64,000 nt of DNA from Hyphochytrium catenoides. Lineage: Eukaryota; Sar; Hyphochytriomycetes; Hyphochytriales; Hyphochytriaceae. Of this stretch, positions 31,181 through 41,705 are shown piece after piece. The notes under the pieces were generated by a model. It was given only the letters and a program-made list of their open reading frames with translations. It was not told the DNA's origin and did no database searches. The stretch is taken from the NCBI GenBank assembly GCA_900088475.1, contig FLMG01003379.1, positions 1 to 64,000 of the forward strand, given 5' to 3'. Within the stretch, counting starts at the first letter, position 1; each line of letters opens with the position of its first letter. Made by a program: the position numbers and the translations under genes.

Positions 31181-32608
31181 TGTTCCATGATGTTGAAGAG
31201 GTCAAAGCCGAGAGGGTGCCACTGCTGCCTCCGCAGCCCTCCACCCAGGGTGTAGATGAAGTGCTGACCGAGGACCGTGACTCCATAGGTCAGCCACCTC
31301 CTTCGACCTCGTGTTCGACCTACGTTCCCCTCCTCAGCTTCCCTTTCTTAATAGATGCTTCACGACGTTAAGTCATACCGTTATAATCTAGCACGTTGTG
31401 ACCACCCCAGTGCTGCTCTCCGCCGTGGCAAACGACTCTTGCTAACCTAGACGGCAGAACTCTATCCTCCTCTCAGCAGGATTCGTCCTATCAACTCGAC
31501 GCTAAAGAACTGCTTCCGTTCCAGCAGAATTGGCAGGCTTTTTCATATCCCAGGGTTTGGCTTTCTCTCGTTCCTCATCGGCGTACTTCTGACCCTTTGT
31601 CTCGGCGCGCTGAGAGAGAGGGGATACCTTGAAAGGGAAAGTTGGTGGCTTCTGTTCTCACCTGTGTGGCTGGGCACCTTCCTACTTCTCTTCTCCTACG
31701 CAGTGAGCGTCTATGGTACACTTCGCTTGGGACTGGAAATAGCAGAAGGTGCAAGCGCGGCTGCAGCGGGGGTCCATCAAGGGGTAGGAAATAGTAGACC
31801 ACTCATTATGCACGCATGTGTTCCCTGTCACTGCGTTGCTGCCTTCTCCCTGGCGGTGCCTCAATAAGGCTGCTCGCACTCCTTGCGCTGAATCTTCTCC
31901 TTGTCCGCCAGTTTCCATGGCCAAGTCCCTAATCTTCCTTGACTGAGCCAAATCTCATAACAGTGCTTCGCCTTCAGCTTCGTCTACATAGCTCTCTATA
32001 TCCATCTTTCTCTTATTTCTTGGTATATTGTTACATTTCCAGTGCGCCAAAGCGAACTGGCCGTGATTTGCTCATCCTCCCTTTCTTCGTCACTCTCTCT
32101 TCTGCTCGCTTCTGTCTAAGCAGGAGGGTTGGCACGAGCTGCAGGGACCACTTCTGCTTCCAGTCTTTAGAGAGCTCATTTCGGTCCTCCTGGGTATCCT
32201 CCCAAGGATCCTGTTGGTTATATGGCTAGTTGTTGCGCTCTGTGCTTGGCTATCTTCTCCTTCGCATGTGGACCCCGTGTATTGGTTCCTACCAGTGCTT
32301 GTCTTTCAGCTGTTAGCCATCGCGCGTGGAATAATGGTTAACGAAAGTGGATGGCTGGCGGTAAGCCTTTGCTGTCTTTCTCTAGGTCTTTCCTGCTTGT
32401 AAAACACTTGTCTCGTCTCTCCAGTTTTTCTTGATCTCTGTCAACAGCGTGGACTACGGTTGGTCTGCTGCCTATTTAAGTCCTCTGTCTGGCAGGTCTT
32501 GTGGCGTAAAGCAAAGTATTCCCTCTCTTTACGTCTCTCTGTTTTTAAATATGTGTCTCTTTCTCTCTCTCTCTCTCTTTTCTCTCTCTCTCTCTCTCTT
32601 TCTTTCCC

Positions 32609-32654
<46 letters not shown>

Positions 32655-33949
32655 TGGTATCACCCGGCACCACCGCTTCGAGTTTTCATGGTCACACCTT
32701 GCCGCCTTCAGGTTGGACTGGGCATAGCCTTCTTCGTTAGCACTTTAGAGGTCATGAACCGAGTCCGCCACTTGTTTCTGGAAGGTCTACCGCTAGTGAT
32801 GACATGGGAGCTGTGCTTGCTCACCGGCCTTCCTCTGCTGGCACTCTTCCTTTCCTTCCTCCTCTTGCTGCTGAGAGTACGCATCATGGCATATCGGGAG
32901 CTGCTGTCTCTGTCTCGGGTGCAGAGCTTATGTACAACATGCCATATTGTAGGCACAGTGGCAGCAATAGGAGCTCTGTTTTTGGTTGAGGCCGGCCTAT
33001 ACAAGGTGAAGGAAACGCCTTCTCTGCGTCTCAACTCTTGGCTGAATATGCATCCGCCCTTCTAAGTTCTTTGCTAAGACTTAGGCTTTCACTCGCTGAT
33101 AGCTGGTGCAAATAATTACGCAGCGCAGTCCGCAGACGTCCCACCTTTCTAATTTGCGAGTGCCGCCCCTTAACTCTGTGTCTCCTTTTCTGTCGCTCCT
33201 TGCTCTCCGTCCCGCTTCAAACCAAGTAATCATATATACTCTTCACTGAACTTTGCTCTGGAACGTCGTTTCGTAGGAAATGTCAAGTCCGCTTCAGTAT
33301 GGCATCTTGCTGGCCATTTTCAGTATGGCCGCAGAAACCGCAGCTCTACTGTTAGCTTGGCTGCACTACGCCTACCAAGTACAGGTACCGGACCCGAGTC
33401 TTTCATTTGCTTCTGGACTTTGCGCGCTCATTCTAGCTGCAACTGATAGTCAGACTATGACTGTGCACCCCTCCCTCTCTTTTCTTTTGTGCTAGGAGAC
33501 TCTTTAACACTCTCTTAATCCGCCGCCACCGTTGCCTGTCTCTCAATCCTCTTTCTCGCTATCTCTCTACATTTCCACCCTCCCATTGATTCTCTGTTTT
33601 CTCAATGCTTATCCAGAGAAGGAGAGGGGACTGCCTTCCGCAAATACTTGTGAAGACCTCTCAGGGCTGGTTGCCGGTCTGTTCTCCCACAGAGAGCCTT
33701 CCTTTAGTTGGTGAGATCCTGCTCTCCCGAATGGCAATTATAAACAAGGCACGGAGAATAGCTGGGCTAGGTTAAATAAATAGGAAGGGTTCTATCAGGC
33801 GCCGCCATGACATCCTGGGAGAGCAGGGTGGAGGGCTTTAGAGAGGAAGCCTCACCTCACATTCTAGGCGCCGTGGCTCTCAACAGTGCTACCTTCTACG
33901 CTCAACTATGCTACCTCTGCACTGATGGCACTCTGAGTGTCGTTCTCTG
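31181..33949 (+). CDS. Multi-spanning membrane protein, unidentified
   Basis: Several exons with strongly hydrophobic helices lie on the plus strand. The likely start ATG is 31181, reading MFHDVEEVKAERVPLLPP. Further exons lie at about 31500-31785 (FHIPGFGFLSFLIGVLL, SWWLLFSPVWLGTFLLLFSY), 32150-32360 (ILLVIWLVVALCAWLS, YWFLPVLVFQLLAI), 32425-32490, 32710-33065 (AFFVSTLEVMN, FLSFLLLLLRVRIM, IVGTVAAIGALFLVE) and 33290-33385, with a possible last exon ending at TGA 33949. The repeated W...F.P.W pattern recalls TMEM185/fragile-X-F-associated proteins, but similarity is too weak to assert. Most junction phases are unresolved, and a (CT)n tract interrupts at 32560-32652. It may be one gene or two. 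Confidence 0.45.
32560..32652 (+). repeat. (CT)n microsatellite
   Basis: About 90 bases of nearly pure CT repeat with sporadic TTT and CCC interruptions. It probably lies in an intron of the membrane-protein gene. Confidence 0.9.
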
Positions 33950-36900
33950 AGCTTGGTTCATCTTCTTGAGCTTCCGATGAGCGGGAAAGGTTAAGGAGAG
34001 CTTTTCTTTTCCACCTCCAAGCCTCTCCTTTCACCACTCCTAGCTCATAATGGAGTGAGAGGAGCTCCTTTCTTAAGGCTTTAACCTCTTTAGGAAGCTT
34101 CCGCTCTGCTTCTCCTTCACAGCTCATGTCTCCTAAGGTGCATTGCTGCCAAATCTTAAACCGTTTCCATAGCGCAGTTTTCTATAAACAAGTAGGAGAG
34201 GTTATAAGTCAGTACAGCCACTTAACGCTGTGGTTAAGCTCTAGAGGAGCCCTACCAATATAAGTCCTTACCGCCAAATGCCCCTCTCTCTCTCTTCATT
34301 TACTCGAATCTGCCGACTACCGAAGAATCTTCCTTGCCTCTTACCTGCACGCGTCGAGTGACATATAATAGCTTCTGTATGCCGCTGCTCTGGTCCATGA
34401 GCTTGTACCCAAGCTGCTGTGCAGCAGCGGCCCGCCGCCCCGCTGTCTCCATTCGCCAGTGACTCCAAGCCGCCCATTGACGCCGTCGCCAATAAGACCG
34501 GAGGCAGAGTCGCAGTAAAAGTCCTGGGAAGGAGGAAAAAAATTTTGTCACGACGCGGTGGGAAATGTCCTCTTTCTTCATCAAAGCCTCCTGTTGTGGG
34601 GCCTGGAACTGCTCTTGCCCTCATATGATACTTTTCCGCTGTCTCCCATGACTTTAGAGTCGATAGCAGTGTCTCTACCTGAGGACAATCTCTCAGCGTG
34701 GTTCCAAGCCACGGACATCACCTTGTCTGCGCGCGCCATGGCAGTAGCTTGAGTCCACGTTGACAGCGCCAGCAACAGTTTACGACGTTGGGCCTGTCTG
34801 TGAAAACCGATGAGCATGAAGCAAAAGAAGAGCCAGTGAGCTTGAGCGAAAAGAGAACCAAAGATGACATAGAGAGCGATCGTCAAGATGTGTTGTCGGT
34901 TAGCCGAACCACTAAAAGGAATCTTCAGCTCTATGGACAAGGGTGAAGGATATTGTTAGGTAGGAGAAGATCAGAAGGTACCCGGAGAGAGGCAGCATGG
35001 AAGCTCTTAGAAAGAGAAAAGCATACTTGGCGAGGGAGAGAAGAAGGCGGGCCCCTGTCTGCTGTCTCCAAAAGTTATAGGCAATCTCGTGCCTGCGGTT
35101 GCTGTCAACCAATGCCTCTTGCAGCTCCTCCGTGGTTGAGAACGAGAGATCCGTGGGTCCACAGCTCTCTTTTTTGCCTTGGGAACCCTCTCTCTGAAAA
35201 GCATCCGGTATCTCCCTCTCTAGTCCGTCTATTTCTTCCTTATGTAGCACTATCTCCTCCCGGTCCACCTCCGTGCTTCCATCCATATGGGTGCGAGAAA
35301 TATGAACAAGACCTTTCTTTGCTCTCTTCTGCTGCTCTAGGAGTCTCCTCGCGAGATTCGTGGCTCTCTCTTCCGCCAGTCGAACTCGCTCTTCAGCCTC
35401 TCTCCTCATCCTCTCCATCTCCTCCATGCTCTCTCGAGCCCACAATCTTCGAAGCTCAGCAAAGCGCGTTCTCATTACCCTCGCGGTCTTCTTCACCAGC
35501 TCCTCTTTTTCTCTCTTCTCGGTAGGAGAGATCATAGAGACGTCTTTCCCATGGTCGCCCTCGTCTTTCGCACTCTCCTCTTTTTCTATTACATCCAGAT
35601 CTATTGCTGGCAGGTCGATTGAGACGCTGGAGGGGCTATCCACGCCGTCTTGAGTTCCGTATATTTCCTGGAGCTCTAGGATCCTAAGCTCGCTTTCTCT
35701 TAGTTTCTTCGTTACCTCCATCCTCTCTTTCTTTTCCTGGGAAAGGAGCTCATCTCTCTCTCGCACCTTCTCTAAGAGGGCCTGCCATTCCGCTTCAGCT
35801 GCCTCAGCTCTGGAGCGTAACGAGTTAATGTGGGAAGTCCAGGCAGTGATCTTTATCGCGAGCTTTCTTTCAGCTATCAAATACTTCTCCTTGACCTAAG
35901 ATAATGATCAGGCCAATGTAAGATGATGAGAAGAGAGACAAGAACAAGGGAAGAAGTGGAATGAACGGACCATGAGATAGGAACCCGAAGGGATCCATCA
36001 AGACCGACTGTCAAAGGAGGCCATGGAAAGAGGTCGAAAGAGACTATCAAGTGTTTAGAGAATGGCCTACAAAGATAGCGAGGAGAGAGACGACTAAGAA
36101 CTGAGAGAAGAAATTATGGAGAGAATCGAGAATAGTGAAGAGGAGATAGTGAACAGCGTAGGCAGGTGCCTAGTCAACATGAAAGAGAGAAAAAGGAACA
36201 GAGCGCCGTACCAGCAGAAGCGTTTTTTGCAAGGTTTCACTCTTCTTCTCAGCATCTTCGACGCTTCTTTCTAGCACAAATCGCTCCTTTTCCTTCCTCC
36301 TGAGCTTCTCAAGCTCCCCCTGCAGCTCCCTTCTCTGCACCTCTAGCTCTCTGAGAGACCTTTCCATCATCCTCACAGTGAGCTCTTGATATTGAGCCCT
36401 CTCTAACAGAGAATTCCTCGCCCTTAGCTCCTCCCTTTCGCTGCTCAAGTTTCTATTCTCTTCTTCTAGCTCTCTGCACCGTAGCTCTAAGGACGTGAGA
36501 GCTGTGGATTGCCTGAGAAAAACAGACGACGATTGTTCAAGAAGCGAGTCTCTCTCTCGCACGACGGTCTCATGCTGCCCCGAAAGCCTCTCTAATGTGT
36601 GGTAGAGAGAGGCCTTCTGTCTCTCTTCTGCCTCCCTTGACGTAAGAAGAGCTGCAATCTGCTTACTCAACTCCTCTCGTGAAAGGAGAAGTGCGCTCCT
36701 CTCTTTCTCCCCTTCATCCAGCTCAGCGAAGGTGTCTCTGAGAGTTACTTGCAAGATCTCTATTCTCTTCAAAAGGGAAAGGCGATCTTCATAGTCTGAA
36801 GGCGGGGACATCAACCTTGAGTAGCGCTCGGAGTATCGACTCATTGCATTTTTTTTCTCTTCTCCAGTGGACTCTTTACCTCTCCTCGTCCTAAGGCTAT

Positions 36901-38482
36901 TGTGCACGCCATTTTGAGAGAAAGAGAAACCCCTTAGCCATGAACTAGGAGAGAGAGGATTCAGCTCATCCTCATACAGATATGGTGACTCCTGTCCCTC
37001 ATCCTCTCCCGTTTCCCGTTTCTCATTCACAACTAGTTGAACAGCGTCTCTAATTATCTCTTCTTGACCTCCGCTAAGTTTGCTTTGAGATTCAGGAGAA
37101 GCGGTGTCGCTTCCCGTCTCTACCGTAGACGACAAAGTTGCCCTAGACCTCTCCTTCACTTGATCCAAGAATACTCCGTAGGCAGACTCTGGGTCGGGAG
37201 CAGAAACAGAGGAGGAAGATGTCACCAGGTGAGAAACGGACGAAAGCTTTTCTAGAGATCGCGCGACGATAATTGTAGGAGACAGAGGACCTGAAGCTAA
37301 AGAAGAGTGAGGAGCAGAAGATCCGGTAGCTTGTAGGCCATCAGATGGAGGACGTGGCGCTGAGATGTCCAGCACGGCGATTGAGGAGTTCTTTTCTTCC
37401 CCTTTGGAGACGGGAGCTTCCTTCCCTTTCTGCTGCTCTATTTCCAAGATCTCCTCCAGTGGGGTGGCAATTGACGGAGGGCGCCCATCTCCACTCTTCT
37501 GCTTTGAAGTTTCCAGTACCTGGACAGCATCATCGGTGTCTCCACCCGTCTTATTCCTCTCCAGAGAAGTGCTATCCTTCTCCTTACCATCGCTGCATCT
37601 GGAAAGTACGATGGAGGTTTGACTGGGGTCTTGCCTGGCTTCAATGCTTCCCCTTCTCTCCTCCGCTTTCGCCTTCCGCTCACACTTTGGCTTTCCTGCA
37701 ACGCTTACATGCTTCACTTTTGCCCTCCTAAAGACTGATACCTTCGGACTTGAAGCTATCCCAGCTGCCTTCTGTTCTCCCTCAGCTTTGGATATACTCC
37801 TCCGCCGTAGGAGGGGAGACGGGCTCCTCCGGCGGAGAGGGGACGGGCTTCGTCGCCCCCTCGCTCGCCTTGGACTAACGCGGGCAGATTTTCGCGGCCC
37901 CTTAGCTTGAGAGCGGACTGATGCTTTACCCTTGGCACTATCCTCCTTCTTCTGTGTAGGAGACATCTTACGAGGAGATCGACTCTCAGTGTCCTTTCTT
38001 GTCACGCTTATGAGAGTTGGAATGGAGCTTTGTCGTCGTTGTCTGGGTCCCTTATTGCCCAAGGGAAGGGCTTCTGAGAGCTTGACGGTATCATTCGACG
38101 AGACCGAGGGTTTCATGTCTTCTGCAGCAGACGAGAGGGACAGAGGGGCCAGATGATCCACAGGGCGTGCCATAGGCCCACCCTGTGCGTGGAGAGGTAA
38201 GTTAGGGCAGATAGCCTCTAACTCCCCGTTTCGAACTGTCCTACTCCTTTCGCCATTGCTCTTTTGTTCGTCCACTGCTCTTCAGATTGTTCTTCCTGCA
38301 GTCCCATACCTCCTGTCACTGTAACCAAAAGAATCACCTACACACAGCAGTGAGAAGTGACCGCCATTTCCCAAATGTCCAATGCACCAGTCATAGAGGC
38401 TTCCTAGAGAGCTACATAGACGTAAATGGTGGACCATAAGCTCGTCAAGAACGAGCCCAAGCCATGAAGGTGATGGCTCCAT
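33906..38482 (-). CDS. Large coiled-coil protein with Sfi1-like repeats
   Basis: Exon 1 (38338-38482, ATG 38482) starts MEPSPSWLGLVLDELM and joins in frame to exon 2 (36212-38274), which encodes a basic Ser/Pro/Lys-rich region and then dense coiled coil (REELRARNSLLERAQYQE). Exon 3 begins at 35895 (VKEKYLIAERKLAIKI) and continues the coiled coil to about 35020. Shorter downstream exons read W- and R-rich helices: RRKLLLALSTWTQATAMARA (34735-34790), LRLCLRSYWRRRQWAAWSHW (34420-34530) and ELLSLHYELGVVKGEAWRWK (34000-34090), ending at 33906. The last resemble Sfi1/centrin-binding repeats, so a centrosomal or basal-body role is my inference. The exon 3 3' edge and later junctions are unresolved, so the 3' part could be a separate gene. 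Confidence 0.55.
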
Positions 38483-38526
38483 GAGCTAACCGCATTCACA
38501 GGCTCCATGAGCTAACCGCATTCAGA
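38475..38526 (+). repeat. 26-base tandem duplication covering a start codon
   Basis: The unit GGCTCCATGAGCTAACCGCA plus TTCA(C/G)A is present twice (38475-38500, 38501-38526) with one mismatch. On the minus strand each copy carries ATGGAGCC, the start context of the coiled-coil gene. The two ATGs are in different frames because 26 is not a multiple of three. Confidence 0.9.
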
Positions 38527-39087
38527 GGACAAGTCGACCATCGACATGTACAGTGTTGATGATAGGACTGGCAGGACAGCACGCATCGCGCAGAAAAGCA
38601 GCCAGGAGAGCTGAAACATGGGCTAGAGAGGGGGAGAACGGCACTGATTCACGTGCCATGGCAAGAAGTGCAGGCAAGGCCTGAGCCAGAGGTAGAATGA
38701 ACGGACAGAGGCGAGGGTAACACCTCCCACAACCCCAAGGCCGTTATTCATCCCCCTCAGTAATCATATCCTGATTACCAGGCCAGGCTATCCGTTAGCG
38801 GTCAAGAACAAGAAGCAAGGGAATGTCAGTGTTTTTGAGGTTTCATGATAAGCTTTCTGCAGATTTTGCAGATTCTTTCTGATCTCTGCGCCAAAGAGAA
38901 CGTCAGTTTAGCTGAGGAGTATAGCTGATACAGAAGCGTCATTCTCCTATCCCTTGACGCGAAAGAGAAGAGGCATGAAGGTAAATAAGTTTTTGTGCCT
39001 CCTGTAAGGTTGGTTCAATGGGTCCGTGAAAGCTCACAAACGATGGTCGGGAGAAAGATGTCAACTGCGTAAGGGGAGCTGCTTTGG
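38527..39087. other. Intergenic, divergent coiled-coil gene/Gemin2
   Basis: Shared upstream region of two divergent genes. No repeat or gene is seen apart from a single CGTTAGCGG element near 38793. Confidence 0.45.
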
Positions 39088-40062
39088 GTGGATGTAAAGA
39101 GAGGGTTCAGGGTCCACAAAGTGAAAGCGGACCCGCATTGCGCCATGGATCTCATGGAAGCAGCCTTGCCAGTAGGGCTCGAACTCACCGAGCAGGATGT
39201 GTGGGAAAGGATTGCCTCCGGTGAGCCGCCAGCATCGGCTGAGGAATACCTAATGCGGGTGAGGCTAGAGGCCCAAGCCTTGCCTGAGATTGTGACAGCG
39301 AAAGTTGACGCCAAACAGCTCAATGCCACTAACCAGGTATGCCTTTCAAGCAGGTCTGGCGGTTCATAGGGTAAATGCTGTCTAGATGGAAATAGACTAT
39401 GAGCTTCCAAGTCTTACAGTTCTTTACCCATATGACAGACCATATTCGTCCCGAAGGAGCAGGCTCCCACAGTTTGTGCAAAGGAAGTTCTTCCCACTGA
39501 GCATTGGGAAGAAGAGCTCCTCGCAGACTTTGCAGAGCTTCGCCAGACACTGACTTATTGGGATACAGTTAGCCCAGTTGAGAGAGAAGACAGGGAGGAG
39601 GTGCCTGGCATGAGGGATGAAGAGTCCTGGCACAAATTCTTCTTTGGCTACTCTATTCGTCAAGCTCGAGAAGACGAGGCGCCGCAGTCCAACGCTACTT
39701 CTTCAACTAGGGCGGGTGAACAAGAGGTCCACCCAGAGTGTGAAAGACGCGGCGTTCCGCCACGCCTGAAGCTTTTATTGCAGTTTGACCAGATCTTAAC
39801 GCGCTCGCTGCTAACGTATCACGTGGAATGGCTACAAGAACTTCAATTTCTGTCGACGGCTAGAGCTGTTTGGATATACAGCTTATTGGCGAGAGTAGAC
39901 CGCCCCCTGATTCCAGACACGGCTGCCTGTCTACGAAAGGGGCTGAGAAAGTGTCTGGCATTGAGGGCGGTAATAATCGACCCGGAAAGCACTCAGCTAG
40001 CCGCCCTCAATGTATTGATCTCTATTATAGGCAGGTACTTTAGGCAGGGAGATGACTTCTAA
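39088..40062 (+). CDS. GEMIN2: Gemin2 / SIP1 (SMN complex)
   Basis: Gemin2 binds SMN and holds the Sm-protein pentamer during snRNP assembly in the cytoplasm. Exon 1 starts at ATG 39088 and carries the family signature PASAEEYLMRVRLEAQALPEI and VDAKQLN. The best-framed intron is 39354-39419; the GTATGC donor at 39337 is an alternative. Exon 2 (39420-40062) encodes DEESWHKFFFGYSIRQA, GVPPRLKLLLQFDQ, LLTYHVEWLQEL, ARAVWIYSLLARVDRPLIPD and the C-terminal LAALNVLISIIGRYFRQGD, matching the Gemin2 C-terminal domain in order. The product is about 302 aa (human 280). Together with PRP39 it shows a full U1/Sm assembly pathway in this organism. Confidence 0.93.
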
Positions 40063-40466
40063 TCGGCATTCGGTTGTCAGGCGGAACTGACTGGTGTAAC
40101 GAGAGACAAGGAGCCCCCAAACATGCTGCCCCGCTTGCATTATCCCTCTCAGGCGGACATGCATGCTGCTATGATGCCGCTGTCACCATACCCGAGAAGC
40201 AATAGCAAGGAGTGGTCCTGACAGTACAATGAAAGGGATAAACCTCCGAAGCTGCCAAAAGCTTGTAATGGGTTGGTTGAGCCCACTCGCAGTGGCGATC
40301 CTCAAGAGCAACGGAGAAGGCAAGGGCATCGTGGGTCCTGGACTCGGCAGATGTACGATAAAGGGGACGAATCGACAAAAAGGGGAAGACATGGGAGGGC
40401 CAGTGGGAGAGTGTTGCCTTCAATAGAGTAATAAATAAAGTAAATCATCGCGCTGCTCCATTGCAG
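40063..40466. other. Intergenic, convergent 3' ends
   Basis: Region between Gemin2 and the converging ankyrin/zinc-ribbon gene. Nothing is recognised. Confidence 0.5.
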
Positions 40467-41285
40467 CTACGCTATCTCCTCTTCCAGCTCAAGCTCCTCT
40501 TCTACCTCCCGCTCTATCCGTCTCTCTATGCTCGCTTTCTGTCTTTCGGTGTCACGTTCGTATTCTACCTCCTCTTGTGCCTCTTCTTCTATGAAAATAG
40601 CTTGCATCCCTTCGTTCTCTCGCCCCTGGTCCTCCGAAAGCTCCTTACTTTCTTCCTTCCTCCTGAGGTGCTCTACCTCTTCCCAAAGTTCTACAACCTG
40701 GGCATTGTTTCTTGACCTTTGTGACAAGGACATGTCGGCCATTGCCATAGAGAGTCCATCTTCATAGTCTGCTGCCGTTGCTTGGGGCGGCAGGGATACT
40801 GATAGCGACCCAAATACTAAGCCACAGTCGGTACACACCACTTCGCCGTCAATGTAAGTCAGTTTGTCTTCGACATGGAGACAATTAAGATCTCTACAGA
40901 GCGGATTGAGTATCTCCTGTCCTTCGGTGTTGTTGCTAGCTCGGGCATAGTCCATTGCTGTCTTCTTCTTCCAGTTCTTCAGGCTTATGTCGCTCCCCAG
41001 CTTCAGTAAAACCTTCAGTTCATCCGTCCTCGTTGGGTACCGCGCAGCCGCCATCAGGGGTGTGGCCCCATCTGCCTTCCTCTGTACATTGACATTCTCC
41101 ATTCCAACATTCTCCCATAGGAGACGAAAATCATCGCGCATCATAGCGTTCCAAATCGCTTCATCCATAGTATCATCCGCCACCTGGGGCTTGGACGCCT
41201 CATCGTCCTGCTCCTCTAACCTCTTTCGCTGCCGCATCATCTCCCCTGTCAACAGCGATTGGTTGTGACAGCCAGATAGACCCAC
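40467..41285 (-). CDS. Ankyrin / zinc-ribbon-like / Glu-rich coiled-coil protein
   Basis: Single-exon frame. The furthest start (41285) is GTG; the first ATG is at 41240, giving about 257 aa. Two ankyrin repeats occupy the first half (NVQRKADGATPLMAAARYPT, KNWKKKTAMDYARASNNTEG). A compact CxH...CxxCG module follows (LNCLHVEDKLTYIDGEVV then CTDCGLVFG). Its second knuckle resembles the TFIIB-type zinc ribbon CTDCGLV, with Cys-x-x-His as the first pair. The last 90 residues are extremely acidic coiled coil ending in alternating Glu/Leu. I know no named family with this order. A transcription- or chromatin-linked adaptor is a guess from the ribbon. It is divergent from the Lon gene. Confidence 0.65.
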   Translation of the reverse strand: MGLSGCHNQSLLTGEMMRQRKRLEEQDDEASKPQVADDTMDEAIWNAMMRDDFRLLWENVGMENVNVQRKADGATPLMAAARYPTRTDELKVLLKLGSDISLKNWKKKTAMDYARASNNTEGQEILNPLCRDLNCLHVEDKLTYIDGEVVCTDCGLVFGSLSVSLPPQATAADYEDGLSMAMADMSLSQRSRNNAQVVELWEEVEHLRRKEESKELSEDQGRENEGMQAIFIEEEAQEEVEYERDTERQKASIERRIEREVEEELELEEEIA

Positions 41286-41705
41286 AGGAACTCCTCTTAG
41301 AGTCCACTGCTGCCCTGCTCCTTCTGCGCCTCAACTGGAAGATGTTACAGTCTCGCAGTTAAGCTCTAATAAGAGCTCCAAATATCCTCTTTATCTTCGT
41401 CGTTGCCATCGTCCATCGTCCATGCTTCCCATCATCCTGGGCGGGAGGTCCAGACTCAGACTTCCGATCTGGCCTATCGACCCGCGTTGCCCTCAGGAAT
41501 AAAGCAAACATAAATAGATGTTATTCGGTAATAAGGCTATTTCGGTGGGGGATACATTGAAGAACGAAGTTCTCGTGGTGGAATTAGCAATTCTTGTAAC
41601 TGCATAACCCGTGAAGTTCGTCAGCACATTTTCCTGTCAAGTCGCATCGTCGGCTTCGTCGGACGTGAGACCTGCTCTCCAATACCGACCTTGCGGCACA
41701 GCTAG
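41286..41705. promoter_or_regulatory. Divergent promoter region, ankyrin/zinc-ribbon gene and Lon
   Basis: About 420 bases between divergent genes. No further gene is visible; specific elements were not identified. Confidence 0.4.

Noticed and set aside
34870..34920. In-frame stop at about 34914 suggesting that the coiled-coil gene ends there
   Set aside because: The frame only reaches that stop by reading through a likely intron, and W/R-rich coding segments continue downstream. Kept as an unresolved junction, not a gene end.
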